From the NCBI GenBank assembly GCA_905215525.1, contig CAJMQJ010000003.1:145427-209426 (forward strand): a DNA stretch of 64,000 bases, read 5' to 3'. The stretch is from an uncultured bacterium (GTDB lineage Bacteria; Actinomycetota; Coriobacteriia; Coriobacteriales; Coriobacteriaceae). A program made the position numbers and the translations under genes. Under the pieces are notes generated by a model. It was not told the DNA's origin and made no database searches. It worked only from the letters and a program-made list of their open reading frames with translations. This document shows, piece by piece, positions 34,514 to 45,363 of this stretch (positions are counted from its first letter, which is position 1; each line of letters begins with the position of its first letter).

Positions 34514-35053
34514 TCACACCAAATCCTCGGTCTGGTCTTGAAGCAGAGCTCCGTAGCGCCATATCGCAGAAATCGAGAAGCAGCAAACGGCCCCCAGCAC
34601 AGCACCAATATCTATGGGCAGGGCCAGGTTTTCAAACATCGAATAGGCGTTCCCCAGCAAGTCGAAGGGGCCAATCACTATCGAAAGAAACCCCGGAGAA
34701 AACAAGAGGTCACCTATTGCCGCTGCAACAAACAGCCACCCGATAATCGAGATTCTTCGAGCATGCGAAAGGGTAAAGGGCGATTCGCCATGAGCCATGT
34801 CCATGCTGATTCCCCGCAGGGTCCATGTGGCCCCTCCGGAAATCAGAAGATACATCAAAGGAACCACTACGGAAACCGTCTTTGATGGATCATATAGGTT
34901 TCCTTGAGCAGCCATAAGCCCAATGGAAATAACCACCACCACCGAACAGCAACACACCGCTATAAACAGCGCCGTAAACAGAATCCCAAGCCTTCTTCCG
35001 AGAGTCATCATCTTCTGGATGGACTTATCGATCTTCTGGGCGCTATTCACCAC
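34514..35053 (-). CDS. DUF2975 membrane protein
   Basis: 179 aa with four hydrophobic segments (about 22-48, 62-82, 100-122, 140-165) and the family feature MAHGESPFT between segments 2 and 3. GTG start after AGGAGGAGCT. The family has no established biochemical function; it is habitually paired with an HTH_26 regulator, as here. Confidence 0.75.
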   Translation of the reverse strand: MVNSAQKIDKSIQKMMTLGRRLGILFTALFIAVCCCSVVVVISIGLMAAQGNLYDPSKTVSVVVPLMYLLISGGATWTLRGISMDMAHGESPFTLSHARRISIIGWLFVAAAIGDLLFSPGFLSIVIGPFDLLGNAYSMFENLALPIDIGAVLGAVCCFSISAIWRYGALLQDQTEDLV

Positions 35054-35375
35054 AGCTCCTCCTAAAGCAATCAGAGGTCTTCTTACTTACTGTTTTTCCT
35101 ACATTGTAACGAACTCGATAAGAAGAGGGTCGCTTCACGCCGCGCAATCCCGAACTCCAAGCGTTTCTCATCAGCATTGCCCATCTTTCGAGTCGAAATT
35201 CAAATCCAGTTTCTTATCGCATGCTGAAATCAACCCGAACTGGATGTGACTGGAAAACAGCGCGCTGCGTCGGTCGCGCTTTCCCGAGCGACTCTGGCAC
35301 AACAGACGATATGAGTTGAACATTGGGGCCTCTCCCCTTGCAGCTCTCTCGTGGGTCGGGCGACAATGGTCGTAC

Positions 35376-35762
35376 CATCAACCGCGGCCGCGCGCTGCGG
35401 GCCCTCGGCCTCGGCTGCGTCGTCGGGGCGGTCCCGAAGATGCACCGGCCCGCGGCCGACCGCGGCCGCAAGAACGACCGCCGCGACGCCGAGTGGCTGG
35501 CACGCATGCTGGCGCGCCGCAACGTCGTCGAGGTGTGGGTCCCCGACGAGCGCCCTCGAGGACGCGCGCGACGACCTGCAACACGCCAAGCAGCGGATGT
35601 CGAAGTTCCTGCTGCGCCACGGCCTCGTCTTCGACGAGACGACGCCGGCCGGCAGGCGCAGGGGCGCCTGGACGGGGGCCTACTGGGACTGGACGGAGTC
35701 CCTCTCCTTCGACGAGCCCGACGACGCCGCGGCCTACGAGCACTACATGGACGGAAATGACC
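35376..35762 (+). pseudogene. IS110-like transposase remnant
   Basis: Two frames together give KMHRPAADRGRKNDRRDAEW and LARMLARRNVVEVWVPDE, then after a shift near 35545 LEDARDDLQHAKQRMSKFLL and RHGLVFDETTP. This is the DEDD-to-linker part of an IS110 transposase (RKNDRRDAE and VWVPDE are typical). The N-terminal catalytic part and the C-terminal Ser domain are missing. Confidence 0.75.
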
Positions 35763-36024
35763 TGGTAGAGAACCCTCGCACCGTCTACGTCGCAGGGGAC
35801 GTAGACGAACTCGTCGAGCACGAGCAGCCTCGCGGGCGACACGTCGTTCAACAGTTTCGACAGCGTTCCCTTGCGCTTCGCGTTGCCGAGCTCGAGAACC
35901 AGCTGCGCGGTCTGCCAGAACCTGACCGACATGTCCGCGGCGACCGCGCGCATCGTGAGGGCGACTGCCATGCGCGTCTTGCCGCGCCTGGACTTACCGA
36001 AGAAGACGAGGTCTTCGCGCGATT
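35762..36024 (-). pseudogene. IS21 IstB-like ATPase remnant
   Basis: On the minus strand: LVFFGKSRRGKTRMAVALTM (a Walker A region), then RFWQTAQLVLELGNAKRKGT and LLVLDEFVYVPCDVDGARVL. This matches the middle of IstB, the AAA+ helper of IS21 transposases. Start, end and the IstA partner are absent. The Walker A lacks the usual GxxGxGKT spacing at one Gly, consistent with decay. Confidence 0.7.
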
Positions 36025-36227
36025 GTTTGTGTCAACGGCCAACTGAATGTGAACCCTTCTTGCATTGTTGCAACCTGGCTGGCAGCCGGTCTTTAATGAC
36101 GACGACCATTGTCGCCCGACCCACAAAAGAGCCGCAAGGGGAGGAGCTCCCAATGTTCAACTCATATCGTCTATGGCGCACTACCATTCACCGAAAGTCG
36201 GCAACTTTTTCATTCTCTCTATACATG

Positions 36228-36246
36228 TTTAAACAACATGTTCTAC
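36228..36246 (+). promoter_or_regulatory. malQ promoter with GTTTAAACAA motif
   Basis: GTTTAAACAA (36228-36237) lies just upstream of a -10-like TACAAT and about 25 bp before the malQ start. It is the reverse complement of TTGTTTAAAC, which also occurs twice in the gntR/PTS divergent region and once, with one change, before the sugar-binding protein gene. Confidence 0.5.
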
Positions 36247-36262
36247 AATAGGGACAATAGCA

Positions 36263-37840
36263 ATGGAAACTCGGGACGAGCCGTCTATCCATCTACGGCG
36301 CAGCCCCTTATTCAAAAGGACGGTGAGTGCATCCATGGAGCGTGCAAGCGGCGTTCTGATGCCCGTTTCGTCATTGCCCGGACCTTACGGTATCGGCGGC
36401 TTTGGCTGGAACGCCTATGACTTTGTCGATTTCCTCGCCTCGTGCAAACAACATTACTGGCAGATTCTCCCCCTTACGACAACGAGCTATGGCGACTCGC
36501 CCTATCAGTCGTTCTCGGCCCGTGCGGGCAACCCCAATTTCATCGACTTTGCCGAGCTTATCGAGGCCGGCTATCTGGAGCAGTGCGATATCGACGGCGT
36601 GTACCTGGGCTCCGACCCCAGCAATGTCGACTATGGTGCCATCTTTGGTGGCCGTCGTCAGATTCTCGACCGCGCCGCCGAGCGCTTTGCCGCCGACAAG
36701 CCGGCCGACTTCGACGACTTTGTCCAAGCAAACGAAGACTGGCTCATCCCCTACTGCGAGTTCATGACCGTCAAGGAGGAGTGCGGTCTCAAGGCCTTTT
36801 GGGAGTGGCCCGCAGAGCTCCGTACCCGCGGCGAGGCTTCTGCCAAGGTCTGCGCCGCCCATCCCGCGCGCATGCTCTACCACCAGATGACGCAGTACTT
36901 CTTCAATCGTCAGTGGAGCCGCCTCAAGGCCTATGCCAACGAGCGCGATATCCTCATCATCGGCGACCTGCCCATCTATGTCTCGCGCGACTCCGTCGAG
37001 ATGTGGGCCACGCCCGAGCTCTTTAAGATCGACGCCGCCGGTAATCCTGTGAGTGTCGCCGGCACGCCGCCCGACCAGTTCTCGGCCACCGGCCAGTACT
37101 GGGGCAATCCCATCTACGACTGGGACGCCATGGAAGCCGACGGTTTCTCCTGGTGGGAGGGCCGTATCCGCGCCGCCCTCGACATGTACGATGTCATCCG
37201 CCTGGATCACTTCCGCGGCTTCGAGGCCTATTGGGAGGTGCCGTTCTCCTCACCCGATTCGTCCTACGGTTCGTGGACGCAGGGCCCCGGCCTCAAGTTC
37301 TTCAAGACGCTCGAGGAAAAGCTCGGCACGCTGCCCATCATCGCCGAAGACCTGGGCTTCCTCACCCCCGGCGTCATCGACATGCGCGACAACTCGGGCT
37401 TCCCCGGCATGAAGATCTTGCAGTTCGCCTTTGAGGGCACCAACTCGTACTACCTGCCGCACAACTACATTGCCAACACCGTCGCCTATGTGGGCACACA
37501 CGACAACGAGACGGCGCGCGGTTGGTTTGAGGGAACGGCCACCCCGCGTCAGCGCGAGCAGGCGGCCCTGTACACCCACCAGCAGGCAGGCGAGCCCATG
37601 GCCGATGCACTCAACCGCGCCATCGCCGCCAGCGTAAGCGATACCTGCATCTACACCATGCAGGACCTGCTCAACCTGGGCAACGAGGCGCGCATCAACA
37701 CTCCCGCCACCATGGGCGGCAACTGGACCTGGCGCATGCTCGATGGCGCCATCACCCGCGAGCTCGAGCACAAGCTCACCGGCTGGACCGAGACCTACTT
37801 CCGCATCCCGTCGGAAGACGAAATTGAGCTTCCCCAATAG
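36263..37840 (+). CDS. malQ: 4-alpha-glucanotransferase (amylomaltase, GH77)
   Basis: 525 aa. GH77 landmarks: SSLPGPYGIGGFG at the N-terminus, SYGDSPYQSFSARAGNP, DVIRLDHFRGFEAYW (catalytic Asp nucleophile region), PIIAEDLG (acid/base Glu) and VGTHDNETARGW. It disproportionates maltooligosaccharides in the cytoplasm, supplying longer chains for the phosphorylase encoded next. Length is standard for the family. The AT-rich region upstream marks the end of the island. Confidence 0.95.
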   Translation: METRDEPSIHLRRSPLFKRTVSASMERASGVLMPVSSLPGPYGIGGFGWNAYDFVDFLASCKQHYWQILPLTTTSYGDSPYQSFSARAGNPNFIDFAELIEAGYLEQCDIDGVYLGSDPSNVDYGAIFGGRRQILDRAAERFAADKPADFDDFVQANEDWLIPYCEFMTVKEECGLKAFWEWPAELRTRGEASAKVCAAHPARMLYHQMTQYFFNRQWSRLKAYANERDILIIGDLPIYVSRDSVEMWATPELFKIDAAGNPVSVAGTPPDQFSATGQYWGNPIYDWDAMEADGFSWWEGRIRAALDMYDVIRLDHFRGFEAYWEVPFSSPDSSYGSWTQGPGLKFFKTLEEKLGTLPIIAEDLGFLTPGVIDMRDNSGFPGMKILQFAFEGTNSYYLPHNYIANTVAYVGTHDNETARGWFEGTATPRQREQAALYTHQQAGEPMADALNRAIAASVSDTCIYTMQDLLNLGNEARINTPATMGGNWTWRMLDGAITRELEHKLTGWTETYFRIPSEDEIELPQ

Positions 37841-37888
37841 GAGCCACCGCGCCCGACCCCACCCCATCGTGCGGACGCGTCCGTTTTC

Positions 37889-37929
37889 CCCGCGCGAGGC
37901 CACTCCAATCCCTCGCGCGGGCTTCTTTT
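37889..37929 (+). terminator. Terminator-like hairpin between malQ and glgP
   Basis: CCCGCGCGAGG (37889-37899) pairs with CCTCGCGCGGG (37911-37921), followed by CTTCTTTT. It lies in the 128-bp gap, so part of the transcription may stop after malQ. Confidence 0.75.
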
Positions 37930-37968
37930 GAATTTCTGACATGTAATCAACCCATCACAGGAGGAAAC

Positions 37969-40236
<2,268 letters not shown>

Positions 40237-40263
40237 TTCGGTTTCATCGCCCATCCTCTTGAA

Positions 40264-40295
40264 AACGGAGCCACGGCAACGCGGCTCCGTTTTTT
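40264..40295 (+). terminator. Intrinsic terminator of glgP
   Basis: AACGGAGCC (40264-40272) pairs with GGCTCCGTT (40283-40291), followed by a run of T (40290-40295). Confidence 0.85.
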
Positions 40296-40330
40296 GTGCT
40301 CGCACGTTACCCTGTGATCCGACTCGGCCA

Positions 40331-40553
40331 AACAATCTCGATCCATAACAACTACTCAACCAAAACGGTCCCAGCTGTTACAGATTGAGACATACCGGCC
40401 CCTCCCCTTGGGTTTATCTCAATCTGTAACATCTAGCAGGTGAAATTCGCCTTTGGTGTTACAGATTTAGATGAAATGGTTAGCTCAGCGGAACCGTCTC
40501 GATCTGTAACATCTAACGTCCGAAATCGGCCCTATCCGTTACAGATCGAGACA
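40331..40553. repeat. Five alternating inverted copies of TGTTACAGATYGAGAC
   Basis: Copies lie at 40376 (plus), 40415 (minus), 40457 (plus, diverged), 40497 (minus) and 40537 (plus), with a weaker minus copy near 40331. Neighbouring copies can pair as 15-16 bp stems with 23-25 nt loops. They fill the gap between the convergent glgP and ugpC-like genes. No gene is visible. Confidence 0.75.
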
Positions 40554-40584
40554 AACGACCGGTCAGGCAGTCCCAACACAAAGA

Positions 40585-40623
40585 AAGGCTCCCCTCTCGC
40601 CCAGTGGACGGGAGGGGAGCCTT
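40585..40623 (-). terminator. Intrinsic terminator of the sugar ABC ATPase gene
   Basis: AAGGCTCCCCTC (40585-40596) pairs with GAGGGGAGCCTT (40612-40623); on the minus strand TTTCTTTG follows. Confidence 0.75.
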
Positions 40624-40691
40624 ATATGTGACCGCGGCAAAAGGATGGCAATACCGCAGTCGCCCAAAGGAAGGGCCTGGTTGCACCGGGC

Positions 40692-41891
40692 CTAGATAAG
40701 GTTCTTGCCAGAGACCTTATCGAAGAGGTGGGTCGCGTTCTTCTCAAACTTGAACCAGATGGGGTCGCCCGCCTTGAGCGCACCCTTGGCCTCGAGGTCG
40801 ACAACGGGAATGATCAGGACGAACTGGCCATCGGGAGCGGTCACGTGGACATGCTCGGTCGAACCCATGAGCTCGGTCACCTCGACGGTACCCTGGAGCG
40901 CGCCCTCCTCGTCCTTGTCGGCAAGCAGAATCTGCTCGGGACGCACGCCGGCCGTGATCTCCTTCACGTCGCCGCCGTCCCAGTTGAGAGCAAGCTGAGC
41001 GCAGGTCTCGGGGGCGAGCGCCACGTTCATATCCTCGGTCTTGACGGTAAAGCCGTTGCCCGAGCGCACCAGCTGGGCATCGAAGAAGTTCATCTGCGGC
41101 ACGCCGATAAAGCCGGCGACGAAGATGTTCGCGGGATGGTTGAAGACCTCCTGCGGGGTGGCGATCTGCTGGACGACGCCGTCCTTCATGACCACGATAC
41201 GGTCACCGAGGGTCATGGCCTCGGTCTGGTCATGAGTGACGTAGATGAACGTGCCCTTGATCTCGTGGCGCAGCTTGATGAGCTCGGCACGCATCTGGTT
41301 ACGCAGCTTGGCGTCCAGGTTGGACAGCGGCTCGTCCATCAGGAAGACCTTAGGATCACGCACGATGGCGCGGCCGATGGCGACGCGCTGACGCTGACCG
41401 CCGGAGAGCGCCTTAGGCTTACGGTCGAGGTACTCGGTAATACCCAGGATCTCGGCAGCGGAGCGAACCTTACGGTCGATCTCGTCCTTGGGGACCTTCT
41501 TGAGCTCGAGCGTAAACGCCATGTTCTCGTACACCGTCATATTGGGGTACAGAGCATAGCTCTGGAACACCATGGCGATGTCGCGGTCCTTGGGAGCGAC
41601 GTCGTTGACGCGCTTGCCATCGATGAGCACATCGCCCGAGGTGATGTCCTCCAGGCCGGCGACCATGCGCATCGTCGTGGACTTACCACAGCCAGAAGGG
41701 CCAACGAGGACGATAAACTCCTGGTCATGCACGGTGAGGTTAAAGTCCTCCACCGCGAGCACGCCGTCCTCGGTAACCTTGAGGTTGTGCTTCTTCTCCT
41801 CGGTCTTCTTCTTTTTGCCAAAGAAGCCCTTCTTTTTGGACTCGTTGTTGGGATACACCTTCTGAACATGTTTGAGAACGATCTCGGCCAT
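40692..41891 (-). CDS. msmX: MsmX/UgpC/MalK-type sugar ABC importer ATPase
   Basis: 399 aa. Walker A GPSGCGKSTTMRM, signature LSGGQRQRVAIGRAI, Walker B VFLMDEPLSNLDAKLR, then the regulatory TOBE/OB domains typical of CUT1 importers. After KVYPN there is an unusual Lys/Glu-rich insertion of about 27 residues (roughly 15-42) before the normal EDFNLTVHDQEF strand. It energises the permease pair encoded upstream; MsmX-type ATPases can also serve several importers. Confidence 0.9.
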   Translation of the reverse strand: MAEIVLKHVQKVYPNNESKKKGFFGKKKKTEEKKHNLKVTEDGVLAVEDFNLTVHDQEFIVLVGPSGCGKSTTMRMVAGLEDITSGDVLIDGKRVNDVAPKDRDIAMVFQSYALYPNMTVYENMAFTLELKKVPKDEIDRKVRSAAEILGITEYLDRKPKALSGGQRQRVAIGRAIVRDPKVFLMDEPLSNLDAKLRNQMRAELIKLRHEIKGTFIYVTHDQTEAMTLGDRIVVMKDGVVQQIATPQEVFNHPANIFVAGFIGVPQMNFFDAQLVRSGNGFTVKTEDMNVALAPETCAQLALNWDGGDVKEITAGVRPEQILLADKDEEGALQGTVEVTELMGSTEHVHVTAPDGQFVLIIPVVDLEAKGALKAGDPIWFKFEKNATHLFDKVSGKNLI

Positions 41892-41959
41892 GTCTCTACC
41901 TTTCGATACGCGGCGCCACGCTGAGGGGCGCCGCCAAAACTTGCAAAACAGTTACGGCA

Positions 41960-42799
41960 TCAGCCCTTGACGGCACCTGCCACAACGCCGTCAATGATGT
42001 ACTTCTGGCAGAAGATGTACATGATGACGATGGGGATGACGACCATCATGATGCATGCCATCATGGGGCCGAGCTCGACGTGGCCATAGCCGCCACGGAA
42101 GTACTGGATCAAGATAGGAATGGTCTTGTACTTGGTGGAGTCGAGCGTAAGGTAGGGCAGCAGATAGTCGTTCCAGACCCACATGGTCTCAAGGATGCCG
42201 ACCGAAAGATAGGTGGGCTTCATAATGGGAAGGACGATCTTAAAGAACACCTGGACCGGGTTGCAGCCGTCGATCATGGCCGCTTCCTCAATCTCGAGCG
42301 GGATGTTCTTGACGAAGCCGGCGAACATAAAGACCGCGAGGCCCGCGCCAAAACCAAGGTAGATGAAGCAGATGTTAAACGGCGTGTTAAAGCCGATGCG
42401 GTCCGCGAGGTTGGACAGCGTGAACATGAGCATCTGGAACGGTACGACCATCGAGAAGACGAACAGGTAATAGAAGAAGTTCGAGATCTTGCTGTTGACG
42501 CGCACCACGTACCAAGCGCACATGGAGCAGCACACCAGAATCAGCACGACCGACGTGACCGTGATGATGAGCGAGTACATAAACGCCGAGGCAAAGCCCT
42601 GCTCGTTCAGAGCGTGCACGTAGTTTGCGAGGCCGTTGAACGTCTCGGGCGTGAGCAGATCGAACGCCGTGGTGGTGCTGATTGCGGTCGCTTTCTTAAA
42701 GGAATTGAGCGCAATCATGAACACGGGGTAGATCCATGCGAGCGACAGAATCGTAAAGAAGATCGAGAGCGCGCGGTTGATAGCCTTATCGCGTTTCAT
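41960..42799 (-). CDS. CUT1 sugar ABC permease (MalG-like)
   Basis: 279 aa with six predicted helices and the EAA loop EEAAMIDGCNPVQVFFKIVLPI that docks on the ATPase. The N-terminal KRDKAINRALS precedes helix 1. Its ATG shares a base with the stop of the MalF-like gene. Sugar specificity is set by the binding protein, here probably maltodextrins given malQ/glgP nearby. Confidence 0.9.
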   Translation of the reverse strand: MKRDKAINRALSIFFTILSLAWIYPVFMIALNSFKKATAISTTTAFDLLTPETFNGLANYVHALNEQGFASAFMYSLIITVTSVVLILVCCSMCAWYVVRVNSKISNFFYYLFVFSMVVPFQMLMFTLSNLADRIGFNTPFNICFIYLGFGAGLAVFMFAGFVKNIPLEIEEAAMIDGCNPVQVFFKIVLPIMKPTYLSVGILETMWVWNDYLLPYLTLDSTKYKTIPILIQYFRGGYGHVELGPMMACIMMVVIPIVIMYIFCQKYIIDGVVAGAVKG

Positions 42800-43653
42800 T
42801 ACTGCTGCACCTCCTTGGACCTCGTGGCCTTAAGCTGGATCATAGAAATAGCGACAACCAGGATGCAGAAGATAACTGCCTTGGCCTGACCGATGCCCTG
42901 CCATGCGATGCCAGCACGCGAATAGAACGTGTTGTAGATGTTCAGGGCGAGCATCTCGGTGGAGTGCGCCGGGGCGCCACCGGTAAGGGCGAGGTTCTGG
43001 TCGAACAGCTTAAAGCCGTTGGTGATGGACAGGAACAGGCAGATGGTGATGGTCGGCATCAGGTTGGGGATCTTAACCTTCCAAAACGTCTGCCATGCCG
43101 TAGCGCCATCGACCTTGGCGGCCTCGATGTAGTCAGACGGGATGGACTGCAGACCGGCGATGTAGATGATCATCATGTAGCCGACCTGCTGCCACAGGGT
43201 CAGGATGATAAGGCCCCAGAAGCCAGCAGCAGAGTTAAGGGCGATGAGCTGGGCGCCCACGTTGGAGAGCAGGCAGTTGATCAGAATCTGCCAAATGTAG
43301 CCCAGCACGATGCCGCCGATCAGGTTAGGCATAAAGAAGATCGTACGGAAGATGTTGGTGCCCTTGAGCGCTTTGCGGGTGAGCGCCTGCGCGATGGCCA
43401 GCGCGATCACGTTGATGAGCACCGTCGACAGGAAGGCAAACGCCACGGTAAAGAAGAACGACGTGGAGAACTGCGGATCGGACAGCGCGCGCACGTAGTT
43501 CTCGATACCGACAAAGTGCGCGTTATTGATGGTAATAAACTGGCAGAACGAGAGATAGAAACCCTGGATAAAGGGAATCACGAACCCGATCATAAACGCC
43601 AGGCACGTGGGCAGCATAAAGAGCGGCCACCAGCGCTTGAGTGCTTTGCCCAT
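42799..43653 (-). CDS. CUT1 sugar ABC permease (MalF-like)
   Basis: 284 aa with six helices and the EAA loop IEAAKVDGATAWQTFWKVKIPN. Short MalF form without the large periplasmic P2 domain of E. coli MalF. Forms the channel with the MalG-like subunit. Confidence 0.9.
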   Translation of the reverse strand: MGKALKRWWPLFMLPTCLAFMIGFVIPFIQGFYLSFCQFITINNAHFVGIENYVRALSDPQFSTSFFFTVAFAFLSTVLINVIALAIAQALTRKALKGTNIFRTIFFMPNLIGGIVLGYIWQILINCLLSNVGAQLIALNSAAGFWGLIILTLWQQVGYMMIIYIAGLQSIPSDYIEAAKVDGATAWQTFWKVKIPNLMPTITICLFLSITNGFKLFDQNLALTGGAPAHSTEMLALNIYNTFYSRAGIAWQGIGQAKAVIFCILVVAISMIQLKATRSKEVQQ

Positions 43654-43673
43654 AGAAGGGTCCTTTCAATATG

Positions 43674-43709
43674 CAGGGGGCGGGCAAACCTACGTCTGCC
43701 CGCCCCCTG
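43674..43709 (-). promoter_or_regulatory. Intercistronic stem-loop between binding protein and permease genes
   Basis: CAGGGGGCGGGCA (43674-43686) pairs perfectly with TGCCCGCCCCCTG (43697-43709), loop 10 nt. It lies between the stop of the binding protein gene and the MalF-like start. Such stem-loops usually protect the upstream mRNA and lower downstream expression, giving excess binding protein. Confidence 0.75.
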
Positions 43710-43740
43710 TCGCTAATCAGATAGCTTGGGCAGCAACTGC

Positions 43741-45057
43741 TTACTCGGAAGCAGCCTTCTCGGTCTTCCAGCCATCGACGAAGGCGTTCTTGACGCCGTC
43801 CCACTTGGTGTTGTCGGCAGCATAAGCGATGAGAGCCTGCTTGAGGTTCTTCTTCCACTCCTCGGAGGGGATGTAAACGAAGTCCCAAGCGACGGTCTTC
43901 TTGCCGTCCTTGGCCATAGCAACGGCCTGCTGCGAGAAGACGTTGGTGGTCTCCTTAGCGCTCTTGAACGGGGCGGTCAGACCCATCTTGTCAGCGATGA
44001 TGCTGGTGGCGGTGTCAGAAGTGACGCACCAATACATGAAGTCCTCGGTGGCCTTCTGGGCATCCTCGGAAGCCTGGGAGCTGACGCACCAGTAGTTCTC
44101 GCCGCCGGAGCACAGGCCCTGGTTCTCCTCGCCGTCGACGCCGATGTAGATCGGCAGCATGCCGAGCTGGTCGTCGGTCATACCGGCCTTGGTGAGGTCG
44201 GCGTAGGCCCAAGAGCCGTTCTGGTAGAAGACGGCCTTGCCGGTTGCGAACTCGTTGGTGGCGTCGTCACCGGTCTTGGAGGCGAGCTGCGAAGGATCGC
44301 AGGTGGAGTCGGTGATATACAGGTCGAAGATCTGCTTAAAGTTGTCGAGATACTCGCCCTTGATCTCGTCGTCCTCCTGATTGTGCTCCTTCTCGAACTC
44401 GTAGTAGAGCGGGAGGTTGGCGAGGTGCGTGGTGTAGCGCCAGCTGGAGGAGTCATCCATGCCGGCGGAAGTGAAGGCACCGTCAACGCCGAGCTCGTCC
44501 TTGCGGGCCTGGATGTCATCGGCGCAAGCCTTCAGCTTGTCGAAGGAGTTGATGTCCTCGGCCTTGTAGCCGGCCTTCTCGAGGAGCTCCTTGTTGTAGA
44601 TGATGCCGTAGCTCTCCTGAACCCAGTCGATACCCAGATCCTTGCCGTCGGACTGCAGCGCCAGGGAGTCGTCGATGAGCTCGCCGCGGAGCTTGGTGTC
44701 GGAAAGATCGGCGCAGTAGTCCTTCCAGTTCTTAAGGCCGGTGGGGCCGTTGACCTGGAACAGCGTCGGAGCGGAGCTCTTGGACATCTCGGACTTGAGC
44801 TTCTCCTCGTAGGTGTTGGAGGCGGCGGTCACGATCTTGACCTCGACGCCCTTCTCCTTCTTGTACGCCTTGGCGATCTCCTTCCACTCCTTGTCGACCT
44901 CAGGCTTAAATTGGAGGAAGTAGACCTCGGCAGCGTCACCAGAAGCAGAGGAGCCGGAGCCGGCAGAACCACCACAGCCCACGAGACCCAGACCAAGAAC
45001 CGCAGCCGCGGAGCCAGCGAAGCCCAGGAACTGCCTTCTGCTCATTTCGTTCTTCAT
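43741..45057 (-). CDS. Sugar-binding lipoprotein of the ABC importer (MalE-like)
   Basis: 438 aa from ATG 45057, which has AAAGGGTGG upstream. The signal peptide has a twin-arginine-like SRRQFLGFAG, then a hydrophobic core and the lipobox GLVGCGG; the mature protein begins at Cys followed by a Gly/Ser linker. The body is a family 1 extracellular solute-binding protein (VYFLQFKPEVDKEW, YGIIYNKELLEKAG, NGSWAYADL). It would capture maltooligosaccharides outside the membrane; the ligand is inferred from context. Confidence 0.88.
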   Translation of the reverse strand: MKNEMSRRQFLGFAGSAAAVLGLGLVGCGGSAGSGSSASGDAAEVYFLQFKPEVDKEWKEIAKAYKKEKGVEVKIVTAASNTYEEKLKSEMSKSSAPTLFQVNGPTGLKNWKDYCADLSDTKLRGELIDDSLALQSDGKDLGIDWVQESYGIIYNKELLEKAGYKAEDINSFDKLKACADDIQARKDELGVDGAFTSAGMDDSSSWRYTTHLANLPLYYEFEKEHNQEDDEIKGEYLDNFKQIFDLYITDSTCDPSQLASKTGDDATNEFATGKAVFYQNGSWAYADLTKAGMTDDQLGMLPIYIGVDGEENQGLCSGGENYWCVSSQASEDAQKATEDFMYWCVTSDTATSIIADKMGLTAPFKSAKETTNVFSQQAVAMAKDGKKTVAWDFVYIPSEEWKKNLKQALIAYAADNTKWDGVKNAFVDGWKTEKAASE

Positions 45058-45270
45058 TACAATCCACCCTTTCACACCGTGGCGGCACCCTTTGCCGCCG
45101 CCTTCGGAGATTGGCTCGGGGACTTTGCCCCTTTTGCTGATTTGTACAATACGCTATTTGGCTAGTTGTTTGAACAAGTATTACTAGAGCGGTAGAAAAA
45201 CTTCGGTGAACGGTAATTTCAACTTGATACTTGACAAGTTTTGTATAAACAATTATTTGTTATCGAATGC

Positions 45271-45325
45271 AGAGAAAACGCCCGGTCAAGCCGATGCATC
45301 GTCGGTTTGACCGGGCGTTTTCTCT
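45271..45325 (-). terminator. Strong hairpin after gntR
   Basis: AGAGAAAACGCCCGGTCAA (45271-45289) pairs perfectly with its complement at 45307-45325 (19 bp). It is 38 bp past the gntR stop. A/T-rich ends on both arms give a T-rich tail, so it should terminate transcription from the regulator and insulate the binding protein promoter at 45080-45260. Confidence 0.75.
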
Positions 45326-45363
45326 TTGAGGACATGAGTCTCGTCAGGCTGCGAGCTAGCCGG

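Larger units (their letters stand above)
35304..36172. mobile_element. Composite of decayed insertion sequences bounded by 70-bp inverted repeats
   Basis: 35304-35373 and 36102-36172 are inverted copies of each other with about 90 percent identity, running from AGACGATATGAGTTGAACAT to GGGTCGGGCGACAATGGTCG. Between them lie an IS110-like fragment on plus and an IstB-like fragment on minus. Neither family is known for terminal repeats of this kind and length, so the repeats may be two copies of one IS end in opposite orientation. The gap 35054-35303 has no gene. Confidence 0.65.

Noticed and set aside
40331..40553. CRISPR array
   Set aside because: Copies alternate in orientation, spacers are unequal, and no cas genes are present.
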